A DNA stretch of 6,855 nucleotides from Candidatus Tectimicrobiota bacterium (lineage in GTDB: Bacteria; JACPSX01). The position numbers and the translations under genes were made by a program. Every line of letters begins with the position of its first letter. Within the stretch, counting starts at the first letter, position 1. The stretch covers positions 1 to 6,855 of the forward strand of contig JACPSX010000095.1 in NCBI GenBank assembly GCA_016193065.1, written 5' to 3'. The notes under the pieces are model-generated. The model had not been told where the DNA came from. It did no database searches and was given only the letters and a program-made list of their open reading frames with translations. Positions 1 through 6,497 of this stretch are shown in pieces.

Positions 1-964
1 AAAGCTCAGGGCGGATCTCCAGTTTACCCACCTCCATATGGGAATAATCCAGAATGTTCATGATCAGGCCCTGGAGGTATTTGGCGTTCTGATGGATCGT
101 CGCGATGTCCTCCTGCAAGCGCTCCGTGAGGGGCCCGTCAATCCCTTTGAGAATGATGCCCGAAAATCCGATCATGGCATTGAGAGGAGTGCGGAGCTCA
201 TGACTCATGCTGGCCAGGAAGGTGGACTTGACGCGGTTTGCCTTCTCCAACTGGCGGTTGGTCTCCCGCAGGCTTTTGTTCAGATTCTCGAGATCCCGGG
301 TCCGCGCGGCGACCTGGTCTTCCAGGATGCGGTTCATGTTCTGCACCCGGGAAAACAGGCGGGCATTGGCCACGGCCTGGGAAGCTTGCGAAGCGATGAT
401 CGTGAGGAGACGCTGGGCGTTGTCATCAAAAGCCGCCGGCTCGGAATGGCTTAAGTTCAACACCCCGATGACCTCGTCCCCGTTCTTGAGGGGTAGACAA
501 AGCAAGGAGACCACGGAATCGCCGTAGGGAGGCCCTGTGACGAAGCGCTCATCCTGCCTGGCGTCGGACAGGAGGCAGATCTCTCCGGTCTTCGCCACGG
601 TTCCCGCAATTCCTTCCCCCCACTTGAAGTAAACCGTGGCGGGATCTTCCGGCGTGTAAAACGACGCCTGCTCGTCATCGATCCCTCGGGCCGCTACCAG
701 AGAGAGACACACCTTGGCATCATCCGCCAGCATGAGCGAGCAGTTTTCGGCCCCAGTTTCCTCACAGACAATGGTGAGCAGTTCCTTACAGGTCCGGGGG
801 AAATCGTTCCAGAACTTGAGGCCGTCGGCCACGCGGCGAACGACCGAGATCTCTTCGACCTTTTCCTGGAAACGCAGCGAGGTCTCTTGGAGTGTGCGGG
901 CATAGAGATCCCGCTCCTTTAGCAGACTGTGGATCCTGTCCTGGAGGGCAATATCCCTCAACAT
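1..964 (-). CDS. GAF-domain sensor histidine kinase, 3' end beyond the window
   Basis: My own translation gives 321 uninterrupted codons from the ATG at 964-962 to the window edge. Residues about 1-45 are helical. Residues about 47-200 look like a GAF sensor domain, with typical segments such as KWGEGIAGTVAKTG and LCLPLKNGDEVIGVLNLSH. Residues about 203-250 form a charged coiled coil. The HisKA dimerisation domain follows, with the H box FLASMSHELRTPLNAMIGFS and the phosphoacceptor His255. The ATP-binding domain, and any receiver domain after it, lie outside the window. No membrane segment is visible, so a cytoplasmic kinase sensing a small ligand or redox signal is likely; the ligand cannot be told. 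The start is well supported: AGGAG lies 8 nt upstream and overlaps the TAG stop of the HDOD gene, leaving only 11 nt between the genes. It is probably co-transcribed with the HDOD and receiver-kinase genes. Confidence 0.93.
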   Translation of the reverse strand, partial: MLRDIALQDRIHSLLKERDLYARTLQETSLRFQEKVEEISVVRRVADGLKFWNDFPRTCKELLTIVCEETGAENCSLMLADDAKVCLSLVAARGIDDEQASFYTPEDPATVYFKWGEGIAGTVAKTGEICLLSDARQDERFVTGPPYGDSVVSLLCLPLKNGDEVIGVLNLSHSEPAAFDDNAQRLLTIIASQASQAVANARLFSRVQNMNRILEDQVAARTRDLENLNKSLRETNRQLEKANRVKSTFLASMSHELRTPLNAMIGFSGIILKGIDGPLTERLQEDIATIHQNAKYLQGLIMNILDYSHMEVGKLEIRPEL

Positions 965-975
965 GGCACCGGCTC

Positions 976-1872
976 CTATCCCAGAACTTGCAGGAATTCT
1001 TCGATGTTCGCCCGCTCTTTGCTCAGGTTCATGGACAACACCAGCAGCGCATCGTCATCCAGGTTGAGAATCTTCCGGCTGTTGAGACGGATGTTTGGCA
1101 CCAGCGGATCCCCCCCCGAACCGATGCCGACCTTCCGTGTGATGGAGTCACCCACATGGACAAGGGATGCCAGCAAGATCCCATGAGGTTCGCTGTCCTC
1201 CGGGTGGTGGTGATGGTGAATGGATTCCAGGAGCAAAGGGGGGAACTTCCAGTGTTGCCCCAGCCAGAATCCCACGTCGTCGTGCCCGACCCCCAGGAGG
1301 ACCTCCTTCTCGACTTCCACGATCGGCCGGGAAGCCTCCCGGATGGAGTTCGCCACCTGCTGATATTCCTCGGGGAAGATGCGGTCCAGAACGACCTTGC
1401 CGATATCGTGGAGAAGTCCCGCCAAAAAAGCAGTTTCCGGGTCCGGGTAGCGCACCTGTTTGGCCAGCAACTCGCAGGCCTTGGCGCAGCCAATGGAATG
1501 GAGCCAGAATTTCTCCCGGTCGAAAAACCGGGAATCGCTCCGGCCCAAAACATCAAACACCGAGGCGCTCAGTGCCAGGCTTTTCACCGTTTCAAAACCC
1601 AACACGACCACAGCCTGGGGGATGGAGGTGATTGTCCTGGAATACCCGTAAAAGGCCGAGTTGGCCAGCCGGAGAATCCGCGAAGAGATGGACTGATCCT
1701 TGGCAATCATGCGCCCCAGGTCCTTGGCGGAGGACTTCTCATCCTTGGCGATTTGCATGATCCTGGTGACAATCACGGGTAGGGTAGGAAGATCCTTCAA
1801 GCGGGCCATGAACCTCTTTATTTCGTGTTCGCTGAACTGACTCTCCGTGCGCGCTTGCTCAAACATGCTCAT
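976..1872 (-). CDS. HDOD domain signalling protein
   Basis: This is a 298-residue cytoplasmic protein of the HDOD family, a non-GYP relative of HD phosphohydrolases found in bacterial signal transduction. The HDOD domain spans about residues 24-225. It begins with the usual LKDLPTLPVIVTRIMQIAKD segment, then has the conserved ILRLANSAFYG and AVVVLGFETVKSLAL stretches. Some HD-type residues remain: His125, the HDIGK motif at 155-159, GVGHDDVG at 194-201, and a run of five histidines at 219-223 before PE. Whether it hydrolyses anything is unknown; many family members act as non-catalytic regulators, including in cyclic di-GMP and kinase pathways. The last 70 residues are less typical. The ATG at 1872 overlaps the TGA of the upstream receiver-kinase gene (ATGA), with AGGAG just before it. 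A second ATG two codons later is an alternative start. The overlap implies translational coupling, so the protein probably works in the same pathway as the two flanking kinases. Confidence 0.93.
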   Translation of the reverse strand: MSMFEQARTESQFSEHEIKRFMARLKDLPTLPVIVTRIMQIAKDEKSSAKDLGRMIAKDQSISSRILRLANSAFYGYSRTITSIPQAVVVLGFETVKSLALSASVFDVLGRSDSRFFDREKFWLHSIGCAKACELLAKQVRYPDPETAFLAGLLHDIGKVVLDRIFPEEYQQVANSIREASRPIVEVEKEVLLGVGHDDVGFWLGQHWKFPPLLLESIHHHHHPEDSEPHGILLASLVHVGDSITRKVGIGSGGDPLVPNIRLNSRKILNLDDDALLVLSMNLSKERANIEEFLQVLG

Positions 1873-3008
1873 CCCTCTCCTGAGTCCAGTCCGGCAATTG
1901 CCGAGTCCCCCCAGCCCGGAAGAGGGAATACAACCCCGAAGGTCGCGCCCTCCCCGGCAACGCTCTCGACCTGGATAGTCCCCCCGTGAGCTTTAACGAT
2001 CCCGTAAGAGACAGACAGGCCCAGCCCGGTGCCATGACCTTCCTTCTTGGTCGTAAAGAAGGGTTCAAAGATATGCTTCACGATCCCCGGCTCGATCCCG
2101 CTGCCGTTGTCCTTGAAAAAGATCGATACCGTCTTGTCTCCACGACGGGTCTCAAGCTGATTCTTAAGGAAGGCCAGCGTTTTCTCCACAACCTCGCCAA
2201 TGTCCACCTCCTGATCCAGGGAAGGTTTGGCGCGGTGCATCTCCAGCAACTGGCGGACGATGCGGGAGATCCTTTCCACGCTCTCCTGGAGCAATCCGAC
2301 GTATTCCCGATGAGGATGTTCCGGCGGGATTTCCCGCCACAAGACTCCCAGGAAGTTTTCCATGGCCTGCAAGGGGTTATTGATCTCGTGAGCCACGCTG
2401 GCCGCCAGCCTGCCCACGGCGGCCAGCTTGGCGGATTGCACCAACTGTTCCTGGAGCCCCTCGAGCTGGCGGGATCTTTCCTCCACCCGGCTCTCCAGAT
2501 CCCGGTTGAGGGCCGTAAGCTCGGCGATCTTCTCCTCCAACCGGTTCACCAGCCGGCTGCTGTATTCCCTCAGGTAGTGAACCTCCTCCTGGTCGGGGAT
2601 TTGCTCGGTTTTCCCGGTCAGAAACTCTCGAAGCTGGCGGGGGAACTTCTCGATATCGATGGGTTTTCCCAGATACCCCGTGCACCCGCATGCCAGGCTT
2701 CTCTCCCGGTCCCCTGCGCTCACGTTGGCCGTGAGGGCCACAATAGGGACTCCGCGGAGCTCCTCCATTCCCCTCATCTTGGTGGAGGCCTCGTAGCCGT
2801 CCATCCCCGGAATGTTGATGTCAACCAGGATCAGGTCAGGCTTAATTTCCCGGGCCATGGCGATGCCCGCGATCCCGTCGGCGGCTCCATAGACCACATA
2901 ACCGTGGGGTTCGAGAACACGCTGCACGAGCAAAAAATTATCCCGGTTATCCTCAATATAAAGGACCTTCTTGGCCGGCACCTTTCCGGCAGACCCGTTC
3001 TCTTTCAA
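1869..3008 (-). CDS. Receiver-histidine kinase fusion with incomplete ATP-binding domain
   Basis: With the TTG start at 3008 the protein has 379 residues. A receiver domain occupies about residues 14-130: acidic pocket in VLYIEDN, phosphoacceptor Asp63 in LILVDINIPGMDG, then ALTAN and YLGKPID. A coiled coil (about 145-195) leads to HisKA with His207 in SVAHEINNPLQAMENF. The C-terminal part keeps a G1 box (DNGSGI, from Asp300), an F box (IFEPFFTTK) and a G2 box (GTGLGLS). The usual N box is missing: sequence passes from FLKNQLETRR directly to GDKTVSIFFKDNG, so His207 to Asp300 is only 93 residues, against roughly 130-150 in related kinases. The reading frame is intact. The TTG at 3008 is chosen because GGAAGGGG lies 7 nt upstream. 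A TTG at 3041 and a GTG at 2981 are alternatives. It overlaps the HDOD gene downstream by 4 nt. Catalysis by this protein alone is doubtful; phosphotransfer with the neighbouring GAF kinase is an inference. Confidence 0.9.
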   Translation of the reverse strand: MKENGSAGKVPAKKVLYIEDNRDNFLLVQRVLEPHGYVVYGAADGIAGIAMAREIKPDLILVDINIPGMDGYEASTKMRGMEELRGVPIVALTANVSAGDRERSLACGCTGYLGKPIDIEKFPRQLREFLTGKTEQIPDQEEVHYLREYSSRLVNRLEEKIAELTALNRDLESRVEERSRQLEGLQEQLVQSAKLAAVGRLAASVAHEINNPLQAMENFLGVLWREIPPEHPHREYVGLLQESVERISRIVRQLLEMHRAKPSLDQEVDIGEVVEKTLAFLKNQLETRRGDKTVSIFFKDNGSGIEPGIVKHIFEPFFTTKKEGHGTGLGLSVSYGIVKAHGGTIQVESVAGEGATFGVVFPLPGWGDSAIAGLDSGEG

Positions 3009-3067
3009 AAGGACACCCCTTCCAGAGCGAACCGGCGGCAAATCGCAGTCCGTCCATTCTTACTCAT
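3005..3067 (-). other. Possible 20-codon leader ORF before the receiver-kinase
   Basis: An ATG at 3067 opens a 20-codon frame ending in TGA at 3007-3005. The TGA overlaps the TTG start of the receiver-kinase (TTGA). The peptide would begin MSKNGRTAICRR. There is no good SD before its ATG, and the kinase start has a strong SD of its own, so this may be chance. The 142-nt gap from the lepB stop also holds an 11-nt palindrome, CAAGGACCTTG, at 3080-3090. I see no clear terminator or sigma70 promoter there, so it is unclear whether the signalling operon is read through from lepB. Confidence 0.15.
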
Positions 3068-3150
3068 CGAATTTCTCTGCAAGGACCTTGAGGAAGAAGG
3101 AAAATGAATCGGCGCTAAAGAGGGGGCGGGCTCCGGGCAGGCAGGACGTT

Positions 3151-3792
3151 TTAATGCAAGAGCTTACCCAGGCGACTCCAGCGGGGACCCGTCTTGTCAC
3201 GGTCCCAGGACCAATAAATCAGGAACGCTTTCCCCTTAATTTCATCCGCTTTCAGAAACCCCCAGAACCGGCTGTCCTGGCTGTTGTCCCGGTTATCCCC
3301 CATGACAAAATAGTGATTCGGAGGGATCACAGCGGGGCCGAAATAGTCCCGGGGGGAGGTCAGGCGCGGCAGGAGGGCGCTATCTTCATGCATTGTGAAG
3401 TTTTCCTGCAATGGCTTCCCGTTAATGTAAACCATCTTCTTGCGGACCTCCACCGTATCTCCGGGAAGACCGATGACCCGCTTGATGAAATCCCTGGTTT
3501 TGTCCTGGGGATATTTGAACACGATGATGTCGTCCCGGGTGAGATTGGCAAACCGGTAGAGGAATTTATTGACCAGAATGTGGTCGCCGATGAGAAGCGT
3601 GGGCACCATGGAGCCTGAGGGAATTTTGAAGGCCTGCACGACGAAGGTTCTTATGAACATGGCGAGGACCACCGCTATCAGAATGGCCTCGCCGTATTCC
3701 CTCCAAACCGGCTTTTTCTTGCGGGGCTTCCCGCTCTGTTCCGCCGTCGCTATCCTCTCCACCGTTTTCGCATGTCGAGTGACTTGGGCCAT
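3151..3792 (-). CDS. lepB: Signal peptidase I
   Basis: This is a 213-residue type I signal peptidase, the membrane serine protease that removes signal peptides from Sec- and Tat-exported proteins. A basic N-terminal tail (PRKKK at 23-27) precedes a single membrane segment at about 34-55. The catalytic Ser61 lies in IPSGSMVPTL. The general-base Lys104 lies in DFIKRVIGLPGD, giving the family's Ser/Lys dyad. The C-terminal family box is intact as FVMGDNRDNSQDSRFWG at 162-178. Length fits the compact one-membrane-segment forms, unlike the longer two-segment E. coli enzyme. The topology should place the catalytic domain outside the inner membrane. The gene begins 6 nt after the lepA stop; the SD-like AAGGGTGAG contains that stop, so translation is probably coupled to lepA. 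The lepA-lepB order is also found in E. coli, which supports both assignments. Nothing looks truncated or degenerate. Confidence 0.97.
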   Translation of the reverse strand: MAQVTRHAKTVERIATAEQSGKPRKKKPVWREYGEAILIAVVLAMFIRTFVVQAFKIPSGSMVPTLLIGDHILVNKFLYRFANLTRDDIIVFKYPQDKTRDFIKRVIGLPGDTVEVRKKMVYINGKPLQENFTMHEDSALLPRLTSPRDYFGPAVIPPNHYFVMGDNRDNSQDSRFWGFLKADEIKGKAFLIYWSWDRDKTGPRWSRLGKLLH

Positions 3793-3798
3793 CGTTTC

Positions 3799-5601
3799 TC
3801 ACCCTTCTTGGCGCTGCAGCAAGACCATGAAAGCTTCCTGAGGAATCTCCACCCTGCCCACTTGCTTCATCCGCTTTTTCCCTTCCCTTTGCTTCTCCAG
3901 CAGCTTGCGTTTCCGGGTAATGTCTCCCCCATAGCACTTGGCTGTCACGTTCTTGCGCAGGGCCTTGATGGACTCACGGGCAATAATACGACTGCCCACA
4001 GCCGCCTGCAAGACCACCTCGAAGAGCTGCCGGGGGATGACCTCTCTCATCCTCTGCACCATGTCCCGTCCCAGGTAGTAGGCTTTTTCCCGGGGAACCA
4101 AGAGAGAGAGCGCATCCACCGCTTCGCCATTCACCAGAATGTCCAGCTTGACCAGGTCCCCGGTCCGCCAGTCAAGGGGCTCGTAATCCAGGGAGGCATA
4201 TCCTCGGGTCAGGGACTTCAAGCGGTCGAAAAAGTTGTGCATGATCTCGTTCAGGGGGATCTCGTAGGTCAAGATGGCGGTGCGCTCGTCGAGATACTCG
4301 AAGCTTTTCTGGATCCCACGCCGGTCTTGCAAGAGCTGAAATACCGCTCCCACAGAATCCGCCGGGGTGACGATCGTGGCCAGAACATAGGGCTCCCGGA
4401 TTTCTTCGATTTCCTGGGGAGAAGGCATGCAGGCAGGGTTTTCAATCCGCACCGTCCCTTGCCCCCGGACCGCAACCTGGTAAACCACGGTGGGCGCCGT
4501 GGTGATCAGGGACAGGGAAAATTCCCTCTCCAGCCGCTCCTTGACGATTTCCATGTGGAGGAGCCCCAAAAAACCGCAGCGGAATCCGAAGCCGAGGGCC
4601 AGCGAGGTCTCGGGCTCATACGTGAAGCTGGAGTCGTTGAGCCTCAACTTCTCCAGCGAGGCCCGCAAAGACTCGAACTGGGAGTTCTCTGTCGGGTAGA
4701 GCCCGCAAAACACCATAGGCTTCAGATTCTTGTACCCCGGGAGCGCCCCGGCGTCAGGCCGGCCGGCTTCCGTGATGGTATCCCCCACCTCCGTATCGCC
4801 GACCTGTTTGATTCCAGCGATCAGGTAGCCCACCTCTCCCGCACTGAGCTGGGGGAGAGGAGTGAGCTTGGGGCGGAGAATCCCCACTTCCTCCACTTCG
4901 AAACACTTCCCGGAAGACATAAGCTGAATCACGGTGCCCTGCCTCACCTCCCCGTCAAACATCCGGATCAGCGCCACGACTCCCCGGTACGTGTCAAACC
5001 AGGAGTCGAAAATCAGGGCCTTGCAGGGCGCCTCGGGATTCCCGCGGGGTGCGGGGATCCGCGCGATGATGGCGGAGAGGATCTCTCGAACCCCCGATCC
5101 GAGCTTGGCGCTGGCCAGAATCGCATCGCCCGCTTCAATCCCGAGAACCTCTTCGATTTGTCTCTTGATCCGGTCCGGATCGGCGTTGGGAAGATCGATC
5201 TTGTTGATCACCGGGATGACGGTGAGATGGTTTTCCGAGGCCAGGTAAGCGTTGGCCAGGGTTTGCGCTTGCACCCCCTGCACTGCATCAACAAGCAGGA
5301 GGGCACCCTCGCAGGCGGCCAGGCTGCGGGAAACCTCATACGTAAAGTCCACGTGCCCCGGCGTATCAATTAAATTCAGGATGTACGGTTCCCCCTCCTG
5401 GGGTTGGTACTTCATGCAGGCCGACTGAGCCTTGATGGTGATCCCTCTCTCCCGTTCCAGGTCCATCTGATCCAGGACCTGGTCTCTCATTTCCCGCGCA
5501 GGGATCGTCTCGGTCACCTCCAGGAGCCGGTCCGCCAGCGTGGACTTGCCATGGTCGATGTGGGCAATAATAGAGAAGTTCCTGATGTGAGCGATGGTCA
5601 T
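3799..5601 (-). CDS. lepA: Elongation factor 4 (LepA), ribosome-associated GTPase
   Basis: From the ATG at 5601 the protein has 600 residues, the usual length for LepA/EF4, a translational GTPase related to EF-G that acts on the ribosome during initiation and elongation and lacks the tRNA-mimicking domain IV of EF-G. The GTPase motifs are all present: G1 AHIDHGKST (13-21), G2 RGITIK (52-57), G3 DTPGH (79-83), G4 NKID (133-136) and G5 SAK (164-166). Domain II and the EF-G-like domains III and V follow. The LepA-specific C-terminal domain is recognisable from [18 protein letters not shown] and [18 protein letters not shown] near the end. The frame stays open upstream as far as a TTG at 5709, but LepA proteins begin at [10 protein letters not shown] and that TTG coincides with a likely -35 element, so the extension is rejected. 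The SD directly before the ATG is weak (GGTGA), which makes the leader ORF described separately of interest. lepB follows after 6 nt. Confidence 0.97.
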   Translation of the reverse strand: MTIAHIRNFSIIAHIDHGKSTLADRLLEVTETIPAREMRDQVLDQMDLERERGITIKAQSACMKYQPQEGEPYILNLIDTPGHVDFTYEVSRSLAACEGALLLVDAVQGVQAQTLANAYLASENHLTVIPVINKIDLPNADPDRIKRQIEEVLGIEAGDAILASAKLGSGVREILSAIIARIPAPRGNPEAPCKALIFDSWFDTYRGVVALIRMFDGEVRQGTVIQLMSSGKCFEVEEVGILRPKLTPLPQLSAGEVGYLIAGIKQVGDTEVGDTITEAGRPDAGALPGYKNLKPMVFCGLYPTENSQFESLRASLEKLRLNDSSFTYEPETSLALGFGFRCGFLGLLHMEIVKERLEREFSLSLITTAPTVVYQVAVRGQGTVRIENPACMPSPQEIEEIREPYVLATIVTPADSVGAVFQLLQDRRGIQKSFEYLDERTAILTYEIPLNEIMHNFFDRLKSLTRGYASLDYEPLDWRTGDLVKLDILVNGEAVDALSLLVPREKAYYLGRDMVQRMREVIPRQLFEVVLQAAVGSRIIARESIKALRKNVTAKCYGGDITRKRKLLEKQREGKKRMKQVGRVEIPQEAFMVLLQRQEG

Positions 5602-5642
5602 CGTTGCAACTTCACCCGCAAACAAAAGGGGAGGAGCACCAC
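5598..5642 (-). other. Possible 14-codon leader ORF coupled to lepA
   Basis: A strong SD (GGGAGGAG, 5654-5647) has no lepA start at a useful distance, but it sits 4 and 7 nt before two consecutive GTG codons at 5642 and 5639. From the first GTG, 14 codons run to a TGA at 5600-5598 that overlaps the lepA ATG as ATGA. The peptide would be [14 protein letters not shown], with GTG read as Met. Since lepA has only a weak SD of its own, ribosomes may enter here and reinitiate at lepA. This is an inference from layout; no homologue of the peptide is known to me. Confidence 0.35.
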
Positions 5643-5657
5643 GGATCTCCTCCCTTT
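5625..5657 (-). promoter_or_regulatory. Hairpin in the lepA leader masking the strong SD
   Basis: On the minus strand AAAGGGAGGAG (5657-5647) can pair with CTCCTCCC plus TTT (5636-5625, one bulged C) across a 10-nt loop, ATCCGTGGTG. Eight GC-rich pairs are perfect. The left arm is the strong SD, and the loop holds the two GTG codons of the possible leader ORF. The right arm is followed by a short T-rich stretch, so it could also be a weak terminator or attenuator. Which role applies, if any, cannot be decided from sequence alone. Confidence 0.4.
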
Positions 5658-5680
5658 CCCAGAGGTTGACACCGGCTGTA

Positions 5681-5709
5681 TAAATACCTCTTTCCCGCCG
5701 GTGAGTCAA
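5681..5709 (-). promoter_or_regulatory. Probable sigma70-type promoter for lepA-lepB
   Basis: TTGACT (5709-5704), a 5/6 match to the -35 consensus, is followed after exactly 17 nt by TATTTA (5686-5681), a weaker -10 that keeps the first TAT. The local sequence is AT-rich compared with the GC-rich surroundings. Transcription would start near 5674, giving a leader of about 70 nt before lepA. Position at the upstream edge of the operon supports it; the weak -10 lowers confidence. Confidence 0.5.
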
Positions 5710-5768
5710 CCCCTTTTGGACTCTCCCTTGCCGGCCCTAGGGTTGCGGCTCCGTAGGAAAGGGACCGC

Positions 5769-5828
5769 CTCCCGCCCTTCGCTTCACGCCTCCCGCAGCG
5801 GACCCTTACGGGGCGCCCAGGGCGGGAG
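5769..5828. repeat. Inverted repeat with 10-bp perfect arms, REP-like
   Basis: CTCCCGCCCT at 5769-5778 is perfectly complementary to AGGGCGGGAG at 5819-5828, with 40 nt between them that can form further small stems (CCC/GGG and CCGC/GCGG). On the minus strand the element is preceded by GTAG (5838-5835), a tetranucleotide often seen beside REP palindromes. No transposase of the REP-associated kind is in the window, so the REP label is tentative. Confidence 0.45.
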
Positions 5829-5939
5829 CCCTCCGCTACCGCCTCCATGTTCATGCGGCAATTCGCGAGTTTCTACAGGCTACGCGGTTTCCCATCCCTG
5901 GCCGCTCCCGGTGGGTTCCCCCGCTGCTCCCGGCACTTC

Positions 5940-5954
5940 CGCTCAGGGCGGGAA
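5940..5954. repeat. Second copy of the CGCYCAGGGCGGGAR motif
   Basis: CGCTCAGGGCGGGAA here matches CGCCCAGGGCGGGAG at 5814-5828 in 13 of 15 bases, in the same orientation. The first copy forms the right side of the inverted repeat; this one lacks a matching partner nearby. Two copies in 140 bp suggest a duplicated repeat unit, though GC-rich composition makes chance similarity easier. Confidence 0.35.
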
Positions 5955-6079
5955 GGTCGGCCCCTTCGTGGTCTCCTTCCGAGGGAGCTGCCCCCGTAGG
6001 CGATCTAAGGGGTTGCGAGGAAGAGGACTCTCAATCCCGGCTTGCTGACCCGCCGACGGCTGGTAACTCTCTCACGGTG

Positions 6080-6487
6080 CTAAGCTGTCTCGGGCGATCT
6101 TACGGTGTGCCGGTGCATGAAACCCACCAGGGCATCCCTATGCTCTTCGCGAATCAGCACAAAGGAGCCGACCGCTGCCACGATCTCCTCCCCGTTGTAT
6201 TCCCTTACCATCATCCGGATCACCTTCACCACGGCCCGCACCGTCTCCCGCATCTCCGGGTGAACGATCTCCAGGTAGAGAAAAGTCCCAATCTCAATCG
6301 TCCGATCCGTCAAGAAGGCAAGCCCGGCCCCGCTGAAGTTCACCCCCTGTCCTTCGCGCAGGGGTCCGAGCAGGTAGGAGGATTCTCCTTGCTTGAGAAT
6401 CTCCCGGTAGTGGACAGGGATCTGCAGGTCAAGGCGAAAGAATGCTCGCCGGTTAGAGGATCCCACGTGAGTGGGGTTGATTCCCAT
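6080..6487 (-). CDS. PilZ domain protein, likely cyclic di-GMP receptor
   Basis: This 135-residue protein is essentially a single PilZ domain. The two ligand-binding signatures of the family are both present: an RxxxR motif as RRAFFRLD (Arg14 and Arg18) and an NxSxxG motif as NFSGAG (50-55). These residues bind cyclic di-GMP in characterised PilZ proteins, so binding is likely here. The segments IEIGTFLYLEI and VVKVIRMMVREYNGEEIVAAVG fit the beta-barrel strands. There is no signal peptide or membrane segment, so it should be cytoplasmic. It lacks the N-terminal YcgR domain of the enterobacterial flagellar brake. The start is clear: AAGGGAG overlaps the TAA stop of the motB-like gene and lies 5 nt before the ATG, with 10 nt between genes. 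Co-transcription with a flagellar stator gene suggests that it links cyclic di-GMP to motor output; that role is inferred from position. Confidence 0.93.
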   Translation of the reverse strand: MGINPTHVGSSNRRAFFRLDLQIPVHYREILKQGESSYLLGPLREGQGVNFSGAGLAFLTDRTIEIGTFLYLEIVHPEMRETVRAVVKVIRMMVREYNGEEIVAAVGSFVLIREEHRDALVGFMHRHTVRSPETA

Positions 6488-6497
6488 GTCTGCTCCC

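Larger units (their letters stand above)
5710..6079. other. GC-rich, hairpin-rich intergenic region without a recognised gene
   Basis: This stretch lies between the PilZ stop and the lepA promoter. Open frames here have no recognisable domain and no good start. It is rich in short self-complementary pieces. On the minus strand these include CCCC/GGGG around a 13-nt loop near 6012-5992, CTCC/GGAG near 5987-5974, GAAGG/CCTTC near 5967-5952, GGGCGCCC at 5818-5811, and CCGCTGCGG near 5801-5793. None has a T-tract, so no clear terminator for the motB-pilZ operon is seen. I do not see the signatures of tmRNA, RNase P RNA or a tRNA. It could be a decayed repeat cluster or an unrecognised structured RNA. 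Confidence 0.6.

Noticed and set aside
1204-1218. Run of five histidine codons in the HDOD gene as a metal-binding tag or unusual repeat
   Set aside because: HDOD proteins commonly have two or three histidines before PE at this position; the longer run is a mild variation.
892-1782. Plus-strand open frame of 296 codons opposite the HDOD gene
   Set aside because: The minus strand encodes a full HDOD protein with conserved motifs and an SD-supported start; the plus frame is low-complexity shadow sequence.
2136-2153. Two GTCTC copies on either side of the apparent N-box deletion point as a deletion scar
   Set aside because: Deletion between microhomologies leaves one copy, not two, and 5-base repeats are common by chance, so this does not explain the missing segment.
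1986-3107. Plus-strand open frame of 373 codons opposite the receiver-kinase gene
   Set aside because: Its translation has no domain features and mirrors the codons of the receiver, HisKA and G-box segments on the minus strand.
3772-5373. Plus-strand open frame of 533 codons opposite lepA and lepB
   Set aside because: It is antisense to the strongly conserved lepA and part of lepB, shows no recognisable domain, and is explained by the GC-rich codon pattern of the real genes.
5602-5709. 36-residue N-terminal extension of LepA from a TTG at 5709
   Set aside because: The TTG is the first half of a likely -35 box, the extension has no LepA similarity, and the family starts at [10 protein letters not shown].
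5404-6048. Plus-strand frame of 214 codons covering the lepA start and the intergenic region
   Set aside because: No SD, no domain, and part of it is antisense to lepA; the remainder is biased by GC-rich hairpin sequence.
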